Assembly: GCA_002633025.1 (NCBI GenBank)
Contig: NMRB01000049.1
Location: forward strand, 356,344-420,343
Source of the DNA: Notospermus geniculatus
Lineage: Eukaryota; Nemertea; Pilidiophora; Heteronemertea; Lineidae
Direction of reading: 5' to 3'
DNA length: 64,000 bases
In this document: positions 35,815 through 45,692 of the stretch, piece after piece
Position numbering within the stretch: the first letter of the stretch is position 1
Layout: each line of letters opens with the position of its first letter
Notes under the pieces: generated by a model
What the model was told of the DNA's origin: nothing
Database searches by the model: none
Seen by the model: the letters and a program-made list of their open reading frames with translations, nothing else
Made by a program: the position numbers and the translations under genes

Positions 35815-35815
35815 N
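35815..35815. other. Single-N assembly joint
   Basis: One isolated N between CACCAAGAAT and AATTTTGACT. It lies directly beside the arm of an inverted repeat (35816-35836 with 35907-35927), a structure that commonly breaks assemblies. Confidence 0.8.
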
Positions 35816-35993
35816 AATTTTGACTATTCCATGGCTTGTCGTGCAATATTTATTTTATCATACCTCAACTTCATTAAAATAGGGCACTGGGTATGCCGTG
35901 AAATATAGCCATGGAATAGTAAAAATTATCGCATGGACACGTGACGGTGAATGACGCGCCGTGATTGGTCGACGTTGCTTTGAGGTATGATAA
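35816..35993. repeat. Interleaved inverted repeats
   Basis: Arm A (GACTATTCCATGGCT, 35822-35836) has its inverse at 35907-35921; arm B (TTATCATACCTCAA, 35855-35868) has its inverse at 35980-35993. The order A-B-A'-B' is that of overlapping or nested foldback insertions. Confidence 0.5.
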
Positions 35994-37136
35994 CATAAGA
36001 TACCCAACATCTTTCTCAAACACAATACATGTACTTGTTATCATGAATTACAACATTGTACTGTCTCTATTTGCGGGTAAACCTTGGGGTTTTTTGCTGG
36101 TGGACTGCCCAATCAGAAACATGTCTGCATCAATCAGAGCGGATTCAACTGCAGTTTACGGCAAGCCAATTGGTTTTCACAGGCATTGGGATACCATGTA
36201 ATTGTTCAACCTTCGAAGGATTATCCCAAACCCTGTAAAACCCCACCATTCGCCACACTGGAATTCCCTGAAGTGGAAACGGGACTAAATACAGGTTGCA
36301 GGTCTCATGGGGTAATTCAAGGGGTTATATTGGATGGTGAAAGCAAGGTATGAAATACAATCTCGGACTTTGCATAAGAAGGTCTTACTCATAGGGATTC
36401 GTAGGCCTACATTCAAGTGTTTGTTTCAAGTCCAAGGAATGACCTTGACTTCTCAAATTTACCCAGATTTGTCCGATTAAGAATAAAGTCCATTCCACAC
36501 TGGCAATTTCTTCACAACTTGATGTTGAAAGTCATGGGAATTGACATTCATTTCAGAAATCTGATGAAAAATTTGACACTATGGGATGGGTTTTTAACCT
36601 TTTCGACCATCAACTGTAGATTCCAAAAAAAGATGCTTTACGAAAAAGGTACCAAAACAAAACATCTTTAGCTAACTTCGATAGAACAGTTCTGTTTGTA
36701 ATCATTCTTTATCAGCAGAATATAAACAGGACACATCCCCGGGAGAGTCAATAAATAATCTCAATTTGCACTAACTGGATATTATCATTCCACCCAGAGG
36801 CATCTTGAAAATCAGGCCAGTACATGTAAGATATACAATGTACCATAGTTCGTACACATTGATCACAAAGGGACCTGGTGATGCCCATTTTTCTCAGTTT
36901 GTTTTGAATTTCCTTATAATATTTCCAAAGAACTATTGAATTTGACTTAAAAAGGCTGTTCTCAAAATAATGGTTATTGATCATCAATGATGCACTCTGT
37001 CATTTTCACATAAGATAGTTGATGGGAAATGCGATCGGTACAGGATAGCCCATGTTTGCTACTTCTGCCACTGAGCATGAAAGCGTCCCATTTCTCCATT
37101 TTTTTCCCCCAGAAATTCTGGTATTTCCCCTCCTTC

Positions 37137-37673
37137 CAGTGTTTTCCCTGGGATTTAGTTGAAACGTGACGGTCGCCTGACGCGCGAAGCGCGGCAGCCG
37201 AGGCGCGTAGCGCCGAGCGGGGGGGCGTGTGAGGGGGGGTGTCCCCCCCTCGCGTAGAAAATTTTTGATTCTAGAACACTGCAAGACGCCATTTCCGTGC
37301 CCGAAAACGCAACGCAGTACTAACTTTCTTGACGGATCGAAGCGCGCGCAATGAGCTGAGCGCCATCTATGAAATCTCGTTGGCAAGTTTATGAACTAGA
37401 TAATGCTAGACGGGTGGTGAAGGTAGTATAATTGGACCGATCCATTATCGTTGTTGAAAGGGGTGTGTAACAACCATCTTCCTCTGTTGCGTCCGTATGA
37501 AAACAAGCGTTGGGAGTGCTCAGAATGCGTGTTGGCCGATTTTTTGTGCGTGACGGTGGATATTTTAAGCGTGGCGGTTCCACTACGTAGATTTTTTAAC
37601 GTGGCGCAGGCACAGACGTTTGCATTCTAAACGTGATGGGCCGTCACGTGTTTTTTAATCAGGGAAAACACTG
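37137..37673. mobile_element. hAT-like non-autonomous element with GC-rich core
   Basis: Both ends read CAGTGTTTTCCCTG (14 bases, perfect when the right end is reversed), followed by ACGTGACGG in each arm. The core contains a strongly GC-rich stretch (GCGCGAAGCGCGG, GGCGCGTAGCGCC, near 37180-37260) and several GTGACGG/GTGGCGG motifs. I did not find an exact 8-base target duplication. Confidence 0.6.
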
Positions 37674-37802
37674 CCTTCTACTGTCCCTCAAGTTTGTCCC
37701 TTTTTGCTGCACTCAAAGCCAGCAGCAGAAGCAAGTCCATAAACAAACTAGATTATTCGTCTTTTTTCTGCTAAAGCCAATGGTAAACCCACAAAACATG
37801 AC

Positions 37803-39363
37803 AGTGGTAAGAGGACCGCAACTTCACATTCAAACCAAAAGGCAAATTCTACAGCCAGTGGCTTCTGATGACAGTTGATTTCCTTGCCGAAGGTCACGGA
37901 TGTCCCAAGAATATCCACCATCAGAGCAAGGTAGCCTATTTCTGAATGCGGAAATGAGGTTAGTGTGTCAGTGAGGAAGCGTTGCCCTTGGCAAGTGAAT
38001 CTAATCAAACATGTTTCCATTCATGACAAGAATCTGTAATCCCTTGCCATTACTTCACATGCAGTTGCCATGACAACCAACTCATTATTAGTCCTGTTTC
38101 TGAGAAATCCCCCATGTGACCTTGACATCGCTTTGAAGCATAAATCGTAAACAAGATCGAGTTCATTGACATGGACCATTATTGAGGGACATGGGGAAAT
38201 TCCATGATTATTGAACCTAAACAGTCAAAGAATTAACTGGAAATGTTTACGAAATTTTCCAGGAAATCTGGATTCATCAATCTGTCACAAGTCTATCATT
38301 TGTCTATTCTTGAATCACCTTACGAAAACAAACAGAACATCTGTGATGTCATTGAATGGTGATGTAAGCACAAATTAAATAGATTCTGATCATAACACCA
38401 CAGTGCTGGGATTTCCTAGAATTGGGTTATTTTTAGAATGACCACGTGGTCAGGACTCAGGTGGAAACTGTAACTGGAGCCTCTACATGATGTACTGTAC
38501 TACATGTAGCAATAGATTTCAGTGTAGTTCGACTGACAAAGGAATTTTTTTGCCAAGAAAAGTGCTGATCCTAATGGACAGGCATCACTAAAACTCAAAG
38601 TGTCACGTTAGATCCACTGGTCTTTTTTCAGCGCATGCCCCCACCCCAAACACGTGGCTGGCCTGAAAATCCATAAGTCCAAATGACTCTCCTTGAACCA
38701 AGATCAATTTGAACCAAAAAGTGCATACAACTCCTCTGGGAGACCCCCGATGGTAAACAAGTTGATTTAGGATGTTCTGATAGTACCATTCCAGCATACA
38801 GATGAGAGCATACCAAGCAATCAATAAGAAGCCGGAATCATAAACAACAACCGTGCTCTTAAAGTGCAGTCTACAGTACCGGTACTATTTATAACACTTT
38901 TGTGATACTGATTGAGTGACAGTGGAACATTCTGACTGTACATGTACCAAAATGGTAAGAGCTATCATCACTAGTTCTGGTTTTTCAGCTGAACATCACC
39001 TGCCAGTCAGTGTTCGAAAAGTAGCATTTTTGCTCGCCATTGGGGACAAGAAATTGGGGTAAGGCAAGTGGACCACAAGGTCATGTCACCAATTGGCGAA
39101 TAAAAGTGATGATTTTTTAAAGGTAGGTCGCCAAACATTGGACAGTTGCTATCTGACAGCAAACTTTCGACAGAAAACTGTCACGTGGAGCAGCGCCTTT
39201 ACGGCTGTAGACAGACCCCAATATCCATAGAACTTGTCGCTTTGTTGGACAACGCATTCTTCTGTCTATATGTGGATGTGATATAAACCCAGTTTGATAA
39301 AAGTCAATAGAAGTCAATAGAATTTTATAGAGTACATGCACTTTTCTGGTTTATGATCGTTTT
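37803..39363. repeat. 1.56-kb tandem duplicate, copy 1
   Basis: Runs from AGTGGTAAGAGG to TTATGATCGTTTT and is followed by one N and then the start of copy 2. Differences from copy 2 are scattered single bases and small indels (for example around 38155 and 38263-38320). No gene is seen in it. It is probably an assembly duplication of two haplotypes. Confidence 0.85.
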
Positions 39364-39364
39364 N
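39364..39364. other. Single-N assembly joint between duplicate copies
   Basis: The only base separating the end of copy 1 from the start of copy 2 of the 1.56-kb duplicate. Confidence 0.9.
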
Positions 39365-40914
39365 AGTGGTAAGAGGACCACAACTTCACATTCAAACCAA
39401 AAGGCAAATTCTACAGCCAGTGGCTTCTGATGACAGTTGATTTCCTTGCCGAAGGTCACGGATGTCCCAAGAATATCCACCATCAGAGCAAGGTAGCCTA
39501 TTTCTGAATGCGGAAATGAGGTTAGTGTGTCAGTGAGGAAGCGTTGCCCTTGGCAAGTGAATCTAATCAAACATGTTTCCATTCATGACAAGAATCTGTA
39601 ATCCCTTGCCATTACTTCACATGCAGTTGCCATGACAACCAACTCATTATTAGTCCTGTTTCTGAGAAATCCCCCATGTGACCTTGACATCGCTTTGAAG
39701 CATAAATCGTAAACAAGATGAGTTCATTGACATGGACCATTATTGAGGGACATGGGGAAATTCCATGATTATTGAACCTAAACAGTCAAAGAATTAACTG
39801 GAAATGTTTACGAAATTTTCCAGGAAATCAGCTGGATTGATCAATTTGTCACAAGTCTAATCTTGAATCACCTTACGAAAACAATCAGAACATCTGTGTG
39901 ATATCATTGAATGGTGTTGTAATCACAATAGATTCTGATCATAACACCACAGTGCTGGGATTTCCTAGAATTGGATTATTTTTAGAATGACCACGTGGTC
40001 AGGACTCAGGTGAAAACTGTAAATGGAGCCTCTACATGATGTACTGTACCTAGCAATAGATTTCAGTGTACATTGTAGTTCGACTGACAAAGGAATTTTT
40101 TTGCCAAGAAAAGTGCTGATCCTAATGGACAGGCATCACTAAAACTCAAATTGTCACGTTAAATCCACTGGTCTTTTTTCAGCGCATGCCCCCACTCCAA
40201 ACACGTGGCTGGCCTGAAAATCCATAAGTCCAAATGACTCTCCTTGAACCAAGATCAATTTGAACCAAAAAGTGCATACAACTCCTCTGGGAGACCCCCG
40301 ATGGTAAACAAGTTGATTTAGGATGTTCTGATAGTACCATTCCAGCATACAGATGAGAGCATACCAAGCAATCAATAAGAAGCCGGAATCATAAACAACA
40401 ACCGTGCTCTTAAAGTGCAGTCTACAGTACCGGTACTATTTATAACACTTTTGTGATACTGATTGAGTGACAGTGGAACATTCTGACTGTACATGTACCA
40501 AAATGGTAAGAGCTATCATCACTAGTTCTGGTTTTTCAGCTGAACATCACCTGCCAGTCAGTGTTCGAAAAGTAGCATTTTTGCTCGCCATTGGGGACAA
40601 GAAATTGGGGTAAGGCAAGTGGACCACAAGGTCATGTCACCAATTGGCGAATAAAAGTGATGATTTTTTAAAGGTAGGTCGCCAAACATTGGACAGTTGC
40701 TATCTGACAGCAAACTTTCGACAGAAAACTGTCACGTGGAGCAGCGCCTTTACGGCTGTAGACAGACCCCAATATCCATAGAACTTGTCGCTTTGTTGGA
40801 CAACGCATTCTTCTGTCTATATGTGGATGTGATATAAACCCAGTTTGATAAAAGTCAATAGAAGTCAATAGAATTTTATAGAGTACATGCACTTTTCTGG
40901 TTTATGATCGTTTT
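39365..40914. repeat. 1.55-kb tandem duplicate, copy 2
   Basis: Same order and strand as copy 1, with an offset of 1562 bases at the start and 1551 at the end. After it the sequence continues into unique DNA (ATCATCTGTAG). Confidence 0.85.
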
Positions 40915-42214
40915 ATCATCTGTAGTGAGAGGATGTACTTTTGGAATCGGCACACCACGTGTTATAAAATATACCGTAAACCTGCACCACCGACAAATGA
41001 TGGTGTTATCAAATTATCACCATGATGCTTATCAATATCCCATCAACATTTTATGGAATGATATTTGATTGAAAATATCGCTTCAAGGTCATTTTAGGGA
41101 ATTACTCAGCGGTTTGGATGAACAAACCCACAACATTTGATTAGACCATGTGTACTGGTATGCCGTTTTAACCAGTGCACCCTTTCTGCTGATCATGAAT
41201 TGTTTTGTCGTAGTTGGAAAGGACAGCCCACGCTCAGTAACACACTTTCTATCATCCAATGTGGTCAAGGTAAATGATTACTGATTTAGCGAACTGGTAG
41301 CAATATTTCATTGTGACTCTTTCAGCATAAAGAATGATTACAAACACCCGCATCCCACAGAAAAAGAACAAACTGGACTCATTCATCGAAGTTCACCTTT
41401 TCATTTCAGATCTAATTTTCCACCAGGAATGTACCATTCCACGTCAGAGAAGCAAATTACACATTTACTAAAACCCAATTCCAAAACACAGTCACACTGA
41501 CCATTGATTCACAAGACATGCACAGTTCAGCACATATTATGGTATACTTCAATTTGCTTGGCCTACTTGACTTAGTTCTGCTCAGAAATAATCTGATTGT
41601 GTAGACCCAATGTCTAATAGGGCCTACTCAGTTTTACCTGCAAAAGCTTGCCCTGAAAGGTGACATGCTTTGCAAGGGCAGACCAGTCGGATAAGCCTGC
41701 CATTGCCAACCGGGTTCAAGCATTTTGCACGGAAACTGTATTCTGTAAAAAGTTGTTTTCTGAAGACGGCAATCTCATGAACCAGCACATGACACACCAC
41801 AACAGTGCAATCAATAAAAATTATTTTCTTCAAGATAAAAAATAAACCTTATCTCTATTCATCTGCATAATACCCTAAAATCTCACCCACATTTTTCTAC
41901 AAGGGATGAAAAATAAAACAAATTCTCATTTGAACACATTCTGGTGATAACGAAAGACCTGACCTTCCTTCGTTTTAAAAATGAAGAACATGCAAGTTCA
42001 ACTTGCCATCAATACTATTGTGCTTTCCACCTAAAAAGTAACCAAAGAAGACCTTGCTGATTTCTTTTGGCGATAGGTTCATGGTTCTTATTCAGGTGGA
42101 AATGCAACAGTTGCAAGTTTTTAAGAATACATATTTACCTGATTTACTAGTAAAATACAACCTTGGCAATAGCACTTGGATTATCAAGGAATTCAACAAT
42201 CGGCTGAAATCACA
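40915..42214. other. Probable 3' UTR or intergenic DNA of the 4TM gene
   Basis: Downstream of the 4TM stop codon on the minus strand. No domain, splice pattern or transposon end was recognised. Confidence 0.35.
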
Positions 42215-44434
42215 TCATGAATTCTCCAAAGACGATTCACGGCTCATCGACTTGAACCCGCTTGACTCTGATGTGCACGCGTTGTCTTCTTCTGAAGTTG
42301 GTAAGCTGCTCCGAGGTTGCGAACTGACTCCTGACGGACAGTCACTTGCATTTGAGATATTTGAATCCTGTCGCATGGGACAGGGAGCAGGAGGACAACT
42401 CAACTCCAAAGCAATTTTTGATGATTTGATATCCAGAGTGTCAACAACAGTAGGTTCACACCCGCTTTTTTGATCTCCAAGTCCAAGACAAGAATTTGAA
42501 TTCGTCACTGAGTTATGTATCACTGTAGATTTTAACTGCAAACATTCCAAGTCTACAAACACAGAATCTTCACGGGAATTGCAATGACTTTGAGGAGTAG
42601 CATTACAGTTTTCATGAGAATTTTCGGCAATTGCGCAAGTGTTCACCAAATTTTTATTACTAGCCACCGAGTTTCTTTCACTGCCAACGGTGTGTTGTGA
42701 TCCTCTAATACTCGGTTCTGAACTTCGTTCGCTGCGAACGATCGTATCATCAGACCCATAATCCACAAGAACAAGAGAGCCTAAAGTGTTAGTTCTATCA
42801 GAGAGAGGAAAATTTTCAACTGGGGTCTCTGGGTAACCAGAATCATGACGCTCCTTTTGCTTTTGCTCTATGATTACCGTTCTAAAATCGGGTTCAGGAA
42901 GATTAATTTCGACTGGGGTTTCCGGCAAACCAGAATCATGACGCTCTTTCTGTTTTTCAGACTTTGACGAAGTACTGCTGTGTCTACGCTTTTCACTCTT
43001 GGCACTATTTCCGCTTAAATTGCGTTCTCGTTTGTCTGTTGAGTCACTGCCATGCCGCTGTTTACCGCTGCTACCACTTGGGCGTCTCTCCCGTTTTTTC
43101 GAAGAGCTTGAGTCGCTTCGGCCACGATGGCTACTACTGCCGCCTCTTACCACACGTGGAATTACCCAGAATTCATTTAACTCTTCATTACTCAAAAGAA
43201 CGTCATCATCCTCCATCAATGTTTCACAGCCACTCGTACTCCCATCATTTTCAATTCCCTCAGCCTCATCATCCTTTTCATCCTCTTTACCAACAGAATC
43301 TTTACTTTTACTTTTGTCAACATCTGCCTTTTTCTGCACCTTTTCCTTGCCAGTATCATCACCATTTTTCACGTCGTCTAAGGATCCTGACCCAGTCGTA
43401 GGACATGTTGCATAAATCACAGTGATCTGCGTCTCCTTACGTCGCCATTTACAATCCAGGCAACACGTAGCACAACAACAGATAGCAGCTTGGCCAAGTG
43501 CACCAATAACTTCTAGGGAACAAATCACGACTTGTATCATATAAAATAACTGATTGAGCACCTCCTCATCATCGTCACCATAACTGAGTGATTCAATAAA
43601 CCCAAGGGTTGCAAACACGCCAACAAATGCCGCAACCACTGTGGCTATTATAGCAGTCATCATACACAACAAAATCTGTGCATGTTTTCGAGTACAGGAG
43701 GAAAGAATACCAAGACCACCAGAGACTAGGAAACATAACCCTGCAACAAATCCTATCCCTGGAAAATGATCTGGTAATGGAAATTTTGTGACGAGTAATA
43801 ACTCCACGATAAAGATGAGCACAGCACACATTATCTGCATTTGTCCAAGAACATCAACTTTCGTACTAGCGAAACCGGGCCGGTGGGGCCGTGTTCTAGT
43901 CCTTCGTACCACTCGCTGTCCAGAGGAGTGCCGCCTCCTACGATTTGAGGAATTTGACCCTGAGTTTGAGTTTGGTTCCTCCTCTTCAGGTATAGTTGGT
44001 ATCGACCCTGTTGGTGATGGTCTGTTGCTCTCACGAGCAGGACTAGGTCTGTCCAAATTAGGTGATGGCCTGTTGCTGTCATGCAATGGACTTGATCCAT
44101 CCAGACTTGAAGATGGTCTCTCAAGAAGTGGACTAGCCCGACAACTGTTGACAGGACTTGCCTTACAACTGCTGCCTGGGCTGGGGACATCACGCACTGG
44201 GCTGGGTCGATCACATGGGAGGCCAGTCCTAAATGGTGGGATTCGGGCTGCTCCTGTTGCGTTACTGTTGTTAGCACCATTTTGATTCAGTGACGAGTCT
44301 CCTGCTGGGTGTCGCTCCCTACGTTTCCTTCCACGAACTTCATCTAATGGTGGGCGTGTGGGTAATGGATAAAATGCCCCACCCATAGATGAAGTGACCA
44401 CAGGCCCAAAACGAACTTTGGTCTGTTGAGACAT
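42215..44434 (-). CDS. Four-transmembrane protein with CD20/MS4A-like core, function unknown
   Basis: One uninterrupted frame of 739 residues beginning MSQQTKVRFGP. Residues 1-190 are Ser/Pro/Arg-rich with repeated RPSP motifs (about 77-142) and a basic patch RRRRHSSGQRVVRRTRTR before the membrane. Four hydrophobic helices lie near 196-216, 227-246, 252-275 and 294-325. Helix 1 opens with LGQMQIM, like the LG..QI signature of MS4A/CD20-type proteins, and helix 4 ends in a Cys-rich stretch (CCCATCCLDCKW) that could be palmitoylated. The roughly 410-residue tail is acidic and Ser-rich, with a duplicated KQKERHDSG.PETPVE segment and a C terminus SRESSLENS. Its hydrophilic tails are far longer than in MS4A proteins, so only the fold class is suggested. 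An acceptor at about 44493-44494 and a donor at 45245-45250 (GTAAGT) suggest a spliced 5' leader. Head-to-head with the zinc-finger gene. Confidence 0.85.
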   Translation of the reverse strand: MSQQTKVRFGPVVTSSMGGAFYPLPTRPPLDEVRGRKRRERHPAGDSSLNQNGANNSNATGAARIPPFRTGLPCDRPSPVRDVPSPGSSCKASPVNSCRASPLLERPSSSLDGSSPLHDSNRPSPNLDRPSPARESNRPSPTGSIPTIPEEEEPNSNSGSNSSNRRRRHSSGQRVVRRTRTRPHRPGFASTKVDVLGQMQIMCAVLIFIVELLLVTKFPLPDHFPGIGFVAGLCFLVSGGLGILSSCTRKHAQILLCMMTAIIATVVAAFVGVFATLGFIESLSYGDDDEEVLNQLFYMIQVVICSLEVIGALGQAAICCCATCCLDCKWRRKETQITVIYATCPTTGSGSLDDVKNGDDTGKEKVQKKADVDKSKSKDSVGKEDEKDDEAEGIENDGSTSGCETLMEDDDVLLSNEELNEFWVIPRVVRGGSSSHRGRSDSSSSKKRERRPSGSSGKQRHGSDSTDKRERNLSGNSAKSEKRRHSSTSSKSEKQKERHDSGLPETPVEINLPEPDFRTVIIEQKQKERHDSGYPETPVENFPLSDRTNTLGSLVLVDYGSDDTIVRSERSSEPSIRGSQHTVGSERNSVASNKNLVNTCAIAENSHENCNATPQSHCNSREDSVFVDLECLQLKSTVIHNSVTNSNSCLGLGDQKSGCEPTVVDTLDIKSSKIALELSCPPAPCPMRQDSNISNASDCPSGVSSQPRSSLPTSEEDNACTSESSGFKSMSRESSLENS

Positions 44435-44499
44435 GGCGTTGCATCATCTGCATCCTTTCCAGGTGGACAATCGGGACATCCCATCGTTAGGTCTGCAAC

Positions 44500-45250
44500 G
44501 ACAAAGACTTTAATTTACCCCCGGTCGGCTTTGATCATTGTAGAAGGCTGACCTGGGCCATGTCTTGAGGCCTGCCTTCCTCGTAATAATAGGCCAGCCG
44601 CTAGGCCTATCTGTAGGCCTACTGAATTTTGCGACCCATCATTCGTAAACATGGGTCCCATGTTTACGAGTGACGTGACAGCATTATGTATCCAACACAT
44701 GCTGATGACACTCGTGTAAACATGGCATGGTCCGCAATTTATGGTATGGGCCTAGGCCTATAGGCCTAGGCCTCAACATAACAATCGCGTACATAGCCTA
44801 GGCCTACATGTAGCTCCCCGGGGCCCCCTGGCCGAGCTCCGTCTCTCTGTGCACCTAGCCCTAAAGCCCCCCAGGCCTAGGTCTTCCAAGCATACTTTTC
44901 AAAATTACATTGTAGGCCTAATTGGCATAAAAAGTATAATGCACTTCACCACAGATTACATCATGCACGAGTGCACAGCATGCAGAATGCACGCCACTCT
45001 GCCATGTCTGCCTCGGGTGCCGGCTGCTCAGCAGCTCAGCTGATGCAGAGCTCCCCGGCCGGCAGGTTGTCTGGGAAAACAAAAAGGACCAGGCGAATCG
45101 GATCGGAATTTTACCAAGAAAATTATCAGTATAAACGCGGGGTGATAAATCCCATAGAGTAAAGATTAGGTTCCTCTAGCATCTGATTCTTATGTGTGCG
45201 ATCATCGGAGACAAATACGTGAGAACTAACTGCAGAAACCGGCGATACTT
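44500..45250. other. 5' leader intron of the 4TM gene with AGGCCTA-rich DNA
   Basis: Contains many overlapping AGGCCTA/TAGGCCTA copies (44585-44610, 44745-44815, 44870-44925). A palindromic pair at 44648-44671 (GTAAACATGGGTCCCATGTTTAC) is a perfect inverted repeat. Confidence 0.45.
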
Positions 45251-45300
45251 ACCAATCCATTCTCAACTCGCACCGCACTGCTCAGACCTCCATTTCAACG
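45251..45300 (-). other. Probable non-coding first exon of the 4TM gene
   Basis: On the minus strand ATGGATTG|GTAAGTATC gives a consensus donor, and the acceptor TTTGTCGTTGCAG|ACC sits upstream of the 4TM start codon. The 5' limit is not visible. Confidence 0.45.
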
Positions 45301-45692
45301 ACGTCACACTCTAAATAGGTCATCGGGTGATTTTAACTTTCTACGGTGGCCCATTAGGCAGTGCATGGGGTACACGATGGGGACCAGGGACTGCAAGGCA
45401 GATGATTCCCGCGCCGCCTATCAACTAAAGGATACACTAGGCCTGCGATCACGACCTGCCCCCGGACTTTCTCCCCTGGATATTATGGGTATTTGCCCCA
45501 TGGATATCTCCCTCCTGTCGAAGACATCTGCCCACTAGGACTTCATGTCCAGTGCAGTGGGGGAGATGTACTAGAATCGGCAGCAACATAAATTGAAGGC
45601 GTGCCCTCGGTGGGATCACTGTTCCTGTTACACCGACATGATGGCAAAGCAGCATTGATTGCGGTGACAACCTAACGACGACCACTACCAAG
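45301..45692. promoter_or_regulatory. Probable shared promoter, 4TM gene / zinc-finger gene
   Basis: Fewer than 400 bases separate the inferred 4TM leader exon from the zinc-finger start codon on opposite strands. The interval is moderately CG-rich and lacks an obvious TATA box. Confidence 0.4.

Noticed and set aside
42054-42473. 139-codon plus-strand frame near the end of the 4TM gene
   Set aside because: Most of it is antisense to the 4TM coding region and shows no domain.
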